Position numbers and translations under genes: made by a program. This document shows, piece by piece, positions 54,481 to 64,000 of a DNA stretch of 64,000 nt. The DNA is taken from the NCBI GenBank assembly GCA_013407085.1, contig JACCGJ010015252.1, forward strand, positions 1 through 64,000. Direction: 5' to 3'. The DNA comes from Atriophallophorus winterbourni. Its lineage: Eukaryota > Platyhelminthes > Trematoda > Plagiorchiida > Microphallidae. Within the stretch, counting starts at the first letter, position 1. Each line of letters begins with the position of its first letter. The notes beneath the pieces are model-generated. The model was not told the origin of the DNA. It saw nothing but the letters and a program-made list of their open reading frames with translations, and made no database searches.

Positions 54481-55908
54481 TCAAAGGAAATTAGGCTCCT
54501 CCTCTGACTCGGTCTCTGAGACCGGGGTTCTGGACCTGGACCTGGTGCCGGAACTGGTCCGGCTGCCTCCAGTCAGAGGGGAGTAGGCCCCCGCCGTGAG
54601 CTCCTGGGTGTCGACAAACTCGACATCCTCAAGGTTGGCCTCAGGGTCATCCTGGTCTTTGAGCTGCTGCTGACACTGAGTGCTGGTACCTTCGCCATTG
54701 GTGAATTCCTGGATGCGGAGCTTCATCCTCTTCATGTAGGGGAGCACTCTCTCGTAATTGTCATGAATGTAGACGAGCTCCTGTACCCTCTCTTTGTTCA
54801 GAAGGCTTCGGGTGGGCTTGGTCACGAGTCCAGCTTCCGAGAAGACCCTCTCTGATGAGGCTGAGGTTGCCGGGATGGCGTAGACCATCCTAAAAGAAAA
54901 TGAGACAGGTTTAGTATTTTGTATTAGGTTCCATTGGGTACAAAAGTTAAACTACTATTTCGAAGTATAGCAATACTATATCAAAGTATAGCAATACTAC
55001 ATCTAAGAATAGAAAATAATATATCGAAGTATAGCGAATAATATCGAAGTATGGCGAAGTTTAGCGAATATTATAGCGAAGAATGGCGAATAACGAGAAT
55101 AAATTATAATCCAACGGAAAATAAGTGACCTTTAACTTTGAAACAACTTACTGGGCGACTTTGGCGAGTAGAGGGAGCTTCTTGGCCTTCATCTTCCAGT
55201 ACTGGAGCACGTCGATGTCCTCCTTTTCCAGGGTAGACGCCATCCATTCATTCATCTCCTTGACATAGGAAGGAACTGGGGCCGGTTGAGACTGGGACTG
55301 GGACTGGTCGACGCTGCCAAAGGCCAATTCCGGATCAAGATCATGGTGCTCTCGGAGAAAACCTTCAAGATCTTGGCAAGCGGGTTCCGGCATCTGAATG
55401 GATGGTGGGGCGGCTGGGGCCAAGTTGGCCAAGAGCAACTTGATGCTCTGCTCGCACTCGTAGAAGAGGTGACCATGAGACCTGGTCCTGAGGTACACGG
55501 CCTTCTGAGTAGGGTTCAGGTAGTGCGCAATCTGGTAGAGGTCCACGTTCCTGCCCAGCTCGGGAACTCTGATTTTGATCTCCTCCTGGAACTTCTTGAT
55601 GAATGCCTTGGTGGCAGCCTTAAATTCGGCGAACAGCTTGATCCTGGAGGCGGACATCATGGCAATCTTGGCCATGTCCGGAATGACATGCTGCATGTGG
55701 GCGTCTCATCTGCCTGGAGACGTTTGCTGACCTCCTTGATCTGCTCGAGGGGCCAGAGGATGTCTTCCAGGTCCTGAAACTGCAGCTTGTTTGGAATGAG
55801 GGCCGCAAAGTCTGAAGGGGTGTTGAAGACATCATCCTTCAGCGACAGCAGGACCGCCTTGTTCCGGACGATGGATGTGATGGTCATGCACATTGACAAG
55901 AAAGACAA
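54481..55908 (-). pseudogene. hAT transposase, middle and C-terminal exons
   Basis: The last exon (54889-54481) encodes MVYAIPATSASSERVFSEAG and QELVYIHDNYE, the hAT dimerisation domain. The intron 55151-54890 has GTAAGT and TTTTAG. The preceding exon (from about 55908 to 55152) has QIAHYLNPTQKAVYLRT, like the hAT LDPR.K block, a Gln/Ser-Pro-rich stretch, and DIDVLQYWKMKAKKLPLLAKVAQ. A shift near 55695 separates SIVRNKAVLLSLKDDVF. The BED exon is lost, apparently replaced by the Penelope piece. It shows what the copy at 11408 lacks. Confidence 0.85.
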
Positions 55909-55949
55909 GTACGTATGTTAAGTACTTTATTAACTTCAAAAAATAAATG

Positions 55950-56777
55950 TATCTCTGCTAGTTCTTTTGATGACAGGGCTCGACAATGTTCTGAAGTATT
56001 TAATTTATCAGATAGGCCACTATCGCAAACCGAACAAAGATTGTTGAAAAGGGCTTAAACTTCTCGTTAAGTATAAAATTCTTCAAAGCTGAGGATGTTA
56101 TTCCGTGCGTAGAATCCGCCCTCAACCAGCTACCTGAAAAATCAGAAGGATGCATTGTAAAACGGTATATCTAGTATTATCAAAAAACAACTACCAGAAA
56201 TGATGAACAACAAGCACTTCTTAAATTGCGTAAAGAAGAGAAAATAGTGATCACTAAAGCAGATGAAGGCAAGGCAACTGTGATTATTTCTAAAAGTGAT
56301 TATATAGTTAAGGCAGAGTCAAACATTGCTGAAGGTCCGTATCAGGTTATTGACAACCTTAGATCTACGACTATTATGAATAACCGTAAGAGGGTTGTTT
56401 TAAAATTACCTGCGAGGAATTAAGGAAAACCTTGGTCAAAGATTATGGTTCATGCTCTACCTAATATGTGCTCAGACACCAAGGTTCTATGGTCTTCCGA
56501 AGATACATAAGGTAGGCATCCACTTAAGGCCCATTGTAGACGGCATTGGATCCCCAACACACGAATTTGCTAAGCACCTTGCTCAGCTTTTGAAACCATT
56601 AGTTGGTAACACGAATTCTTTTATTAAGAACTCGTTTGATTTTGTTCGTCGCTTCAGTACCGTAACAATGTGGGAGGATGAGATGATGGTTAGTTTTGAC
56701 GTAAGCTCCTTGTTCACGAATGTTGACACTACAAGCGCTTTAGAATTAGTGAGGAAATCACTCAACTCCGATATGAC
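55950..56777 (+). pseudogene. Penelope-like reverse transcriptase fragment
   Basis: Plus-strand pieces in order: SEVFNLSDRPLSQTEQRLLK near 56000, KGLNFSLSIKFFKAEDVIP, IVITKADEGKATVIISKSDY (56240-56310), RFYGLPKIHK (56487), LRPIVDGIGSP (56526), then MVSFDVSSLFTNV (56686), which is RT motif A of Penelope-like elements. Shifts near 56060 and 56420 break it. The RT after motif A and any GIY-YIG endonuclease are missing. It joins a hAT end at 56778. Confidence 0.85.
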
Positions 56778-57452
56778 CAGACAATAACGAATGTCACTTT
56801 TTTGGAGCGAAGCGAAGTGCGAAGCGAATTTTCGAAGTGCCCTAACTGCCCTTCGCGATAGCGAATAGTATCAAAGCAAAGCACTTCGCAATGGCGAAGC
56901 GAAGCGAATATTCGCACTTCGCCATAACGAATATTAGCGAATAATCTTCGCTCAACTTCGATGTAACCCAAAAACTTCGTTTTCGACAAAAAACCTTGCT
57001 TTAATTTGCTATAATTAAAGTACAAAAAAGAACAACCCTTTGTCTACTGACCGTAACACTAGTTACCACCTCAAATGTTAGCTTATAGCAAATAAACAAG
57101 CAGTCTGTTGCTAACTGGCTTACGTCGGTACTTTCAGTCACCATCGGAGTTCACTTGTCTGGCGGTGTCTATCAACAAGTGTCAACATCAAAAACAATTC
57201 CCGTAGAAGGGTTAAAATATTAAAGTACAAAAACGAAGACTTCGCTTTTAGCGAATACTTCGCTAATATTCGTTTACGGCGAAGTTTGAACTTGCACTTC
57301 GTTTTAAGCGAAGCGAAGTATAACGAATTTTCAGCGAAGTTTATTTTTGCCCTTCGCCATGGCGATAGCGAAGCGAATATTCAACAATATTCGCTTCGCT
57401 TCGCAACTTCGCTTCGCTTTAAATCCCAAAGCGAACTATTCGTTATTGTCTG
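56778..57452. mobile_element. Internally deleted hAT unit inside the composite
   Basis: Left-end sequence (56778-57010) is joined to the right-end part (57011-57452) with the nested inverted-repeat insertion at 57036-57213. No coding part remains, so it is a 675-bp non-autonomous form. Confidence 0.8.
57036..57213. mobile_element. Nested MITE-like insertion, second copy
   Basis: CCCTTTGTCTAC at the left and CGTAGAAGGG at the right, inverted relative to 11012-11222. The flanks again include AAAGTACAAAAA on both sides. Confidence 0.6.
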
Positions 57453-57460
57453 CACCAGAT
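57453..57460. repeat. Composite hAT target duplication, right
   Basis: CACCAGAT, identical to 54086-54093. Confidence 0.95.
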
Positions 57461-57625
57461 ACATACTTAATGGGAGTCGTTATAAGTTTGTTTGGACCGA
57501 TGACTCTTTTGATCCCATCATACATACCGTGAAAATTTCCAGTATCCGCAGCTTTTTGGATACTCAGGCTAATTTCCGTCCACTATTCATTTGCACATCG
57601 CCTTGCAGTATGTTGGACCTTATTT

Positions 57626-58980
57626 ATTATAATACGTTCCTAAATTATCTGAATTTGAGATTGACGAAAACTCGATTGTTATTGTATGAATCCGCGTTGA
57701 TGTCTTGAAAATTCCTCTTTCGATCCAGCAAGATCAAACGAACTGGAGAAATTTGTTTCCCACCCTACACCCGTGTTCCTTATCCAGTTTTTTGTGTCAT
57801 AATTTTCCCGTGATATTTTTTGTTTGTTCTTTAATTTAAAAATAACATTTAAACTAAATGTTAAATCTGTGAGAGTTTTCTTTCGCGAACATTGATCCTT
57901 TGTTTAACTGCACTTGGGCTTCCGCACATTTTGATTTATCCGTTACCAGTGTTTGCCGTTATTGGAAAACGGTAATTTTTTGTGCTCTCAACTGAGCTGT
58001 TTGACTTCCGTTTATTGGACACGTTGGGTTTGCATTGAAACCTGTATTCGATTACCGTTGAGGTTTGTTATATGTTGCTTTTTAATCGTCTTTGTCAATA
58101 TAGTACAGCGTAAATTGACGTATTGTTCTGATTTGGGATCGATTTGTAAACACTCGTCACTCCCGGTATAAGAATCTCGTGGCTTGAAGTAGGCAACTAG
58201 TTTCCGTGACAGAAACTATTCCTCAGTGACGATTTGGTCGCTTCAGTTATTATGAGTAAAACTAAGAAATGGTTAGCTGTTCAGCGAGAGTCTTGGGTAA
58301 ATCATAAGACGTTTGGCACGGAACCAACTTGCGATTCTGTAAGATACGGAATCACGTCACGATACTCGTAAGAGAATATAGCAATTAATTCCAATGGAAC
58401 TTGCTTAAGAGAATGGAAAATAATCCAAGGCTTCTCTAAATGATAGTAAATGAACGATCAAAAATCAAACCAGGTGTATTCTCTCGACTAACAACTAATG
58501 GATTGACCCACACTGCCGCAGATACCGCCGATGCTTTTGCAAAGTTTTACTCATTTGTCTTCAATCCCAAGCGTTGTATCCCATATCAAGTTTGGCAAAT
58601 TCGCCACATTTGAAATTAGTCAGTGAAATGACTATCAACGAATACATGGCCCGGTGGCAACATTGTCAACTGAATGAAAAGAAGACCCATGGTGGAGACA
58701 AAACTACCCCCTCCATACTTCGCAGTTGTCGCATTGCTTTAACTGCTCCTCACACTCGAATATTCAATCTCAACTTAAATGAAGGAAAAATATCGCGCAA
58801 TGGAAAGCAGGGATGATAACTTCTATTTATAATGGCGGTAGCCGTTGAGACTCAGCAAACTATAGACCGGTAACTTTACTTCCTTTGGTCTCTAAATTAA
58901 TGGAACGCATTGTAACTGTGCGTATAAAAGAACATTTTAAAAACCAAAATATTTGAGCCCAGCACAACATGGTTCTCGAG
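57626..58980 (+). mobile_element. CR1-like ORF2 relic with a 570-bp insertion
   Basis: 57626-57675 reads YYNTFLNYLN, matching YYNSFLNYLN of copy 1. The frame resumes at 58252 with KTKKWLAVQRESWVNHKTFGTE. Further pieces are NPKRCIPYQV, EMTINEYMARWQHCQLNEKK and LTAPHTRIFNLNLNEGKIS, then RPVTLLPLVSKLMERIVT. It ends near AQHNMVLE at 58975. It has several shifts and stops. Confidence 0.8.
57676..58251. other. Unassigned insertion inside a CR1 relic
   Basis: About 570 bases that interrupt the CR1 frame. It is AT-rich with no ORF or known ends seen. Its borders are set by the CR1 alignment, so they are approximate. Confidence 0.5.
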
Positions 58981-59615
58981 CCTGGCAACATTCAAATGCC
59001 TCGCAACGATTCTGCGTTTCCCGCAAAAACGCATCGATAGCTTAGCCGAGACTGACGCATGATCTAACTCTAGACATTTGTCTCAGTATGAACGTCATTC
59101 TTACACACTCCTCGTCGCGAGAAACTTATAGCAATATGGTCAATTCATGTGAGCAAGGCCGCCAATGGTAATTTTCAAGTGAAGCACTGACGCTTCTAAT
59201 GTCGTGTGTTAGTGTTAAAAGTGTGGTTTGTGTTATGAGCACAAGCTTAGCAATCCGACACCAGCTTGACAAGATATCATGGCGTTTTCATCAGTGAAGA
59301 GGGGTCGATAATATGACGGCGTAAGTTCGAATGATTAGACAATCGCGTAACCGAGCTGGAGTTATGTATGCAGCACACATTGACATCGAGACTATGAAGT
59401 GTGCGAGCCAAGGCCTTAAGTTGTCCGATGCTAGATATAGCCGGTACATTAAAATCCGATAATTTGAATTGCACGCGCTAGCGGAATAACGATCTAGAGG
59501 CAGTCAAAGCATGCAAAATATTCAAAGTGCATGAATTTTGAGATGAACGAGTTGTATATCTGCCCTGGCTACCCAAAGAAATACAAAACGGAAAACATTT
59601 ATTAAAAAAGCTTGC
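58981..59615. other. Unassigned stretch between two CR1 relics
   Basis: No known motif. The neighbouring relics belong to different subfamilies, so this is not an insertion in one element. Confidence 0.45.
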
Positions 59616-60510
59616 ATGCAGTGTGAAATCATTGCAAGACTAAACACATTGCACGATTGGTCTCTGAGAAAACAACTACCCTTCAACTTCCAAAAGTGCA
59701 AAGTGTTAAACATTAGAAAGACCGTGAATTACATCTACACTCTTGGGCCCCACCAACTCGTCTGGACAACTGAAAAGAAGGATTTGGGTGTTCGGACCAG
59801 TTCAAGTCTGAAGAATTCACTGCAGTGCAAAGCGGTATACAAAATGCGTCAAAAGTATTGGTGTTATTGAAACGAATTTTTGGCAGATTCACGAATCAGT
59901 CGGGGCCCCGTATCATGAACACCTATCTGAGACCAGAGATGGAGTACGCTGTTCAGGCTTGGTCACCCTGGATTCAGAAAGACAACAATCTTCTGCAGCG
60001 TATTTACCACCGAACCACAAAGCTTGTAACCGGACTAGGTGCTAAACCATATGAAGAACGTTTGATGAGTCTCAATCTTTTGGACTTTCGCTGTCGTCGA
60101 ATAAGAGTTGATCTCATACTGATGTACAATATTATGCACGTCTCTAACCATCCCTTGTCCAAACTTTTCACACGCTCGCCACCCCGTGCCAGTCGGAAAC
60201 ATGAACTTACAGTGCTTATCCTCACTTCAAGACTGAACTGTCGAAGATATTCCTATGCTGTATGTATAAGTTTCACATGGATCACCCTCCCTTCCACTGT
60301 TATACACTCACCCAACCTGGATATTTTTAAAGCTAATTTGGACAAATACTTGAGAGAAAACCCAAATTGTGATACGATTTACACTACATGAGTTTCCATG
60401 TTCTTCGTTTTTTTATTGTATGTAAATCATAACTTCATCATATGGTTATTGTTAAGCTAAATGCTTTTTAGACCATTACAAATTTGAATCACTTTGAACT
60501 TTGAATCACA
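59616..60510 (+). mobile_element. CR1-like relic, ORF2 C-terminus and tail
   Basis: The reading LHDWSLRKQLPFNFQKCKVL leads on to ASKVLVLLKRIFGRF, MNTYLRPEMEYAVQAWSPW, LLQRIYHRTTKLVTGL, NHPLSKLF, and LDIFKANLDKYLRENPNC, closing at 60391. One shift near 59860. The tail has TTTGAATCACTTTGAAC near 60482. The subfamily is close to 27225-29760. Confidence 0.85.
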
Positions 60511-60624
60511 TGATCAATGTTTTACCAAGAGTAACTCGCAGGCTAGCACTATATTGTCGCTCCTACCTAGTGGTGGTAGGACGACCAAATTTTCAATACC
60601 TCCTTCAGCAGTTAAAATAACTAA

Positions 60625-61700
60625 TCATCGTAATCATGAAGCACAAGTCTGTAGCCAGACAAAGTGCCAAGCAATATGAAGAAGATAAGCAAGCGCGTGA
60701 AAACGGGAAAACAGGCAAGCATAGTATGCAAACGCGAATGCGCGAAAAGCAGCTTGTTTTTGTAGTTTCACTACATGCGATTATTTATTTTTGTTTTGTG
60801 TCTGTTTTGTGTTTTTCATATAAAATAATACCCGATAAAACATTATGACGCAGATAATAAAATACACTGACGCCTCTGACTTCCGTTTGCATCCATATCT
60901 CGTAATGTTTCCAGCCAACTATTAGATAGAGATTTTGGACCCCATCAAGACAAACGTATACGCCAAACTGAGCCTAGCGCTACGGTGTTTCTTCATACCA
61001 AAGCGCTACGTCATGCACTAGCCACTCGATCGTTTCTTCTGGCTTCTAATAGGCTATGCGATTAATGCGCGGTATGGTAAACGGTGAGTAGGCATTCTTA
61101 AAACATGTCCCATCCACCACAAGCAAGCTAGCATCCTCAATTTTCTCAGCCCGTGGCCAGCTGGTCCTAACACAGACATCTTGTAGAGAACTATATCTGT
61201 AACACGATGTTTCCACCGAATGTGAGCAATCATACGCAGGCAACGAGTGTCAAAACAGAAAGCCGACGGACATCTTCCGCTCGGTTAGACAAGGTTACAC
61301 AGCAATAAAGTAGTGTAGCACGCACCACTGCGTTTTACAATCTGCCTTTAGCATGAAGTGAAACATCGCGTCGACGCCACAAGCGGCGAAGTTTAGCAAA
61401 CGCTGCTTCTGCTTTTCGAACACGATGTAAGATATCGTCCTCGACACAACTGCCAGCAGAGATACAACTGCCAAGGTAAACAAAGCTATCGACCAATTCA
61501 AGATTGACATCGCACACATGTAGGTTTGGAAGAGAGCCGGTCCGCCCCTGGGTAAGTGTTTCACACTTGTTAGGCTAAATGCACATGCCATACCTTGAAG
61601 CTTCAAGAGCCATGCGTTCCAGGGCTTGTTGTATTATATGAGTGTCATCTCTCAGAATTGCGATGTCATCTGCATACTCTAGATCATAACCCTGTGATAC
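60625..61700 (-). mobile_element. LINE relic, third family
   Basis: On the minus strand EYADDIAILRDD (YADD motif C) near 61690, then LVDSFVYLGSCISAGS, AFAKLRRLWRRRDVSLHAKG and SNRAEDVRRLSV. The 3-prime part to 60625 matches 10551-10771 and 13249-13480. It is 5-prime truncated at motif C. A 70-codon plus-strand frame in its tail (60636-60848) with a hydrophobic C-terminus is not kept in the other copy. Confidence 0.8.
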
Positions 61701-62299
61701 CGACCGCGCTCAATCATTTGATGATATCCATAATTTATTACTGCTTCCATAGTTTTAAATATGTCGTTCTATAGAACGTAAATTCTTAAAGGAACGACAC
61801 TTTTCACGACTCATCCAAGATGTTCAAATTGTTTTCGTTTAGTGTCTTTTGATTTTTTTTACAACGGTGTCATAAAATGATGTGATATGTGCTCATATAA
61901 GGTTTGCTAAGACATTGGTCGTCCAGTCCAGACCATCTGCTTGACACAAAATTTCATTTAGTGACAACAGAAAATATTTGTGCGTCAACCGAATTTGTCT
62001 TATAACGGCTTTGATACTGTTGGACGTTAGTTGTCACTCGCTTAATCTATCTGGATTTTTCTTACACCATTGGATTTCGCTTGAAATGATCTATTGGTCT
62101 CTATCATCTTTAGTGTCACGTGATCAACATTTCGCTGTTTTGAATTGCTATGGAGTAATATCATTCGGAAGATATTCTGCTGAATTAAACAAGCGTGTTT
62201 CCATTCTGTGAGATAAAATCTACGGTCACCACGATTGTTTGACTCGGTAACTTGCTTCCAATACATTGGTTCCCACGCGAACATCGAAAATTTCATCTC
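61701..62299. other. Unassigned stretch
   Basis: No supported feature before the CR1 ORF1 relic. Confidence 0.45.
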
Positions 62300-62564
62300 C
62301 CAACCGTTAATAGTGCAAGCTATCAAAGCCCAATTTCAACGATCAGACGACCTTGACCTTAACTGCTATCGGTTGTCAAGACCTAAGAAAACTACGCGTG
62401 ATTTGTGTCAAATTTGCAAAAAGTGGGTAATTGTGAAATCGATGGTAGGCATGCGTTCTATGTGCTATGCTATGATACACACTAATTGTGATAAAGTTTT
62501 GACTAAAGAGAAAGTAGTCTTCATTATTAATGCTGAAGTTCAAGGTGTCTGTTATGTGTGGAGC
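62300..62564 (+). mobile_element. CR1-like ORF1 relic, PHD-like finger
   Basis: The reading LCQICKKWVIVKSMVGMRSMC, HTNCDKVLTKEKV and GVCYVW parallels the Cys/His finger of CR1 ORF1. The gag-only LTR element interrupts it inside the last Cys pair. Confidence 0.75.
62560..62564. repeat. LTR element target duplication, left
   Basis: GGAGC, also present at 63992-63996 directly after the other LTR. Confidence 0.8.
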
Positions 62565-62590
62565 TGATAATAATTGATAATTGTGATAAT

Positions 62591-62753
62591 TGTGATAATT
62601 GAATTGAATTGAATAACCAACCCAAGAATGTAAGTGAGAACAAACGACGCTGACTCGAATTACAGTATGTATTGAATAATGCAGCTCTAACAACGAGAAT
62701 TTGAATTACGAAATTATTGATTAGTATTGATTATTATTCAAACAATCATCACA
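62591..62753 (-). repeat. 3-prime LTR
   Basis: 163 bp, TGTGAT...ATCACA. TGATAATT-like units extend it to the left to 62565. Confidence 0.85.
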
Positions 62754-62769
62754 ACCACCGCAGTTCCAA

Positions 62770-63802
62770 TCATCCTCGGATTTGTGTAATCTTGAATAGG
62801 TTTGTTGCATGTTCATCAGAAGCTTGTCCAGTGTCTGCAGGTTGAATTGATTGAACACACGGAGGTTTCAGCAAATCTGAAACGTCATCCACATCGGCCA
62901 ACAATTGTCTCGCTTTTTCAATGGCAGTAGTCGAAAGTGCCAGTAGGGCTTTTCCTCTAGCGGTTTTGGACTGTACAATATCTGACGATCGTTTAGATGA
63001 GCTAGAAGGCAGTGCTGAATTCGCTTGATAAGATGAGTTTGGTGATTTAGTTGTAATGGTATATGATGAATTCTGAAGTTTGCTAAATTTGAAGCCACTT
63101 TCTTGGTAATAAAAACCAGATTTTCCGTTTGAATCAATGACACGGGCGGATGTGGACGTGTTAACAGGAGTAGCGCTTGAATCGGCTGATAGGGAAGTCA
63201 AATTTCATCAGCGGTCTGCATTCGAGCCTTGGATTTTCAGGTTTATGTGTATTGAACATGACGGAATTTTCTGCTGGCAACAAATCTGTTGTTGCCACAC
63301 GCGCATCTTCATACTGTTCGCAGTGAACTCGAACATCTTTAAAAGAGGGGTTTGGCAGCTTCAAGAGTTCATTCTGCAAAACACTGTCATGTATTCCAGC
63401 AATTAGACGATCTTTCAATTGCATTTCTAACAATTCACCGAAGTTGCATTTCGCTGCCTGAATTAACAATTGTAGAATAAAATCCCGAATTCCTTGATTG
63501 GACTGACGCACCATGGAATGAAATTTTGCACATTCGGTTGGTTCGAAATGTACAGGTTTCACGTGTTGCATTTAAAGCGCCTTCAGCGTTTCGTATGGAA
63601 GGAAAATTGGCGAATCCGGATGAGCCAAATTATTTAATAACGTATAAGCAGATTTTTCGATCGAATTTAGAAAATAAACAGACTTTTTATCATTTTCTGC
63701 TTTCGGTCGTGTCATACACCAAATTTCGAATCTTTCAAAACAGTCTCCAATTTCTCGAGCATTTGCATTTACGTCGAGAGGTTCCAGAATTGAATTTGCC
63801 AT
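62770..63802 (-). pseudogene. Gypsy-like gag of the LTR element, broken
   Basis: ATG at 63802 (MANSILEPLDV). The core has FERFEIWCMTRP, then after an in-frame TAA at 63574-63572 FHSMVRQSNQGIRDFILQLL, KCNFGELLEMQLKDRLIAGI and HCEQYEDA, typical of Ty3/gypsy-like Gag. A shift near 63200 leads into a Ser-rich C-terminal part ending at 62770. No CCHC knuckle is evident. Gag would package RNA; this copy cannot make a full protein. Confidence 0.8.
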
Positions 63803-63828
63803 GAATAAATCCTGCTCGCGACGCCAAA

Positions 63829-63991
63829 TGTGATAATTGAATTGAATTGAATAACCAACCCAAGAATGTAAGTGCGAACAAACGACGCTCACTCGAATTA
63901 CATTATGTATTGAATAATGCAGCTCTAACAACGAGAATCTGAATTACGGAATTATTGATTAGTATTGATTATTATTAAATCAATCATCACA
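63829..63991 (-). repeat. 5-prime LTR
   Basis: 163 bp, the same ends as the other LTR, followed by GGAGC at 63992-63996. Confidence 0.88.
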
Positions 63992-64000
63992 GGAGCGTCT

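Larger units (their letters stand above)
54094..57452 (-). mobile_element. Composite hAT element carrying a Penelope fragment
   Basis: Outer ends CAGACAATAACGAA at 54094 and its complement ending at 57452 are flanked by CACCAGAT on both sides. Inside are transposase exons (minus), a Penelope-like piece (plus, about 55950-56777), and a second hAT left end at 56778 followed by an internally deleted hAT (56778-57452). The base octets next to the inner end (GATATGAC) do not match the right flank, so the outer pair moved as one unit. Confidence 0.85.
52510..57625 (-). mobile_element. RTE-like LINE copy, split by the composite hAT
   Basis: Parts 52510-54093 and 57461-57625 are one copy of the 15579-19640 element. 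Reading 53975 to 52559 on the minus strand gives LANGKAHGDDGIPPELIK, QCGFRKGRSTVDMIFS, VFIDLTKPFDYVS, CVLAPTLFGIFFALLL, LLFADDAAFIARS and LHYGSETWTTH-like blocks with shifts. A deletion of about 60 bases lies near 52765. Both ends are missing: the 3-prime end stops in the ORF at 52510, the 5-prime end at 57625. Confidence 0.9.
62565..63991 (-). mobile_element. Gag-only LTR retrotransposon, 1.4 kb
   Basis: Two 163-bp LTRs (62591-62753 and 63829-63991) begin TGTGAT and end ATCACA. They differ at about seven places. A GGAGC duplication flanks the unit if the left LTR is extended to 62565 through a short TGATAATT expansion. TTTGGCGTCGCGAGC next to the 5-prime LTR is a likely primer site. The interior codes only for gag; no protease, RT, RNase H or integrase fits in 1.1 kb. 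Confidence 0.85.

Noticed and set aside
55286..55777. Plus-strand frame of 163 codons
   Set aside because: It is the antisense of the GC-rich hAT transposase exon, which has better family motifs on the other strand.
59300..59345. tRNA-derived SINE from a GTTCGAAT-like word
   Set aside because: No A box at the right distance, no tail and no second copy were seen.
60636..60848. 70-codon frame with a hydrophobic C-terminus as a small membrane protein
   Set aside because: It lies in the tail of a minus-strand LINE relic, and the homologous tail at 10551-10771 does not keep the frame.

Overview
The window looks like a piece of an animal genome made almost entirely of transposable elements. I found no convincing host gene, no rRNA, tRNA or CRISPR array, and no prokaryotic gene organisation. 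The mix is APE-type LINEs of a CR1-like group and of several RTE-like groups, a Pao/BEL retrotransposon, a Penelope-like reverse transcriptase piece, hAT transposons with GT-AG introns, and a gag-only LTR element. I think a flatworm, probably a trematode, is most likely, but this rests on resemblance to element families I know and was not tested. Coding parts read in the standard code.

Layout. 1-1256, 5406-5700, 6336-9102 and 9300-10040 are CR1-like copies in various states of decay; 4195-5371 is an RTE-like relic. A hAT element (10772-13240) with perfect ends and a perfect 8-bp target duplication sits in the tail of a minus-strand LINE relic (10551-14190). From 15579 to about 19640 lies a full-length, apparently intact RTE-like LINE with one 1055-codon ORF, inserted in a tandem repeat. 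20760-29760 is a pile-up of CR1-like relics on both strands, ending in a fairly complete one (27225-29760). 29761-35990 has two further LINE families and long stretches I cannot assign. 35990-43085 holds a CR1 ORF1 relic, a solo LINE 5-prime head inside it, and a near-intact two-ORF CR1-like LINE (37584-42098, minus). 43369-52150 is a decayed Pao/BEL element (minus) split by a second, fully open CR1-like LINE (46350-50881, minus). 52510-57625 is an RTE-like copy split by a composite hAT element that carries a Penelope fragment. 57626-62564 has more CR1 and LINE relics. The window ends with a gag-only LTR element (62565-63991) flanked by GGAGC.

How the parts work together. Nothing here forms a pathway; the logic is nesting. 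The most interesting signal is at the ORF1/ORF2 junction of the CR1-like LINEs. In two long copies ORF2 has no ATG before the endonuclease core, and its frame is reached by a -1 shift at an in-frame A_AAA_AAC heptamer, followed by a 6-8 nt spacer and a 9-10 bp hairpin just before the ORF1 stop. A third, decayed copy keeps the same heptamer and a compatible hairpin. A second signal is a GC-rich 5-prime head shared by two unlike LINE families and by a solo copy. Its first bases can form interleaved pairings reminiscent of HDV-like ribozymes.
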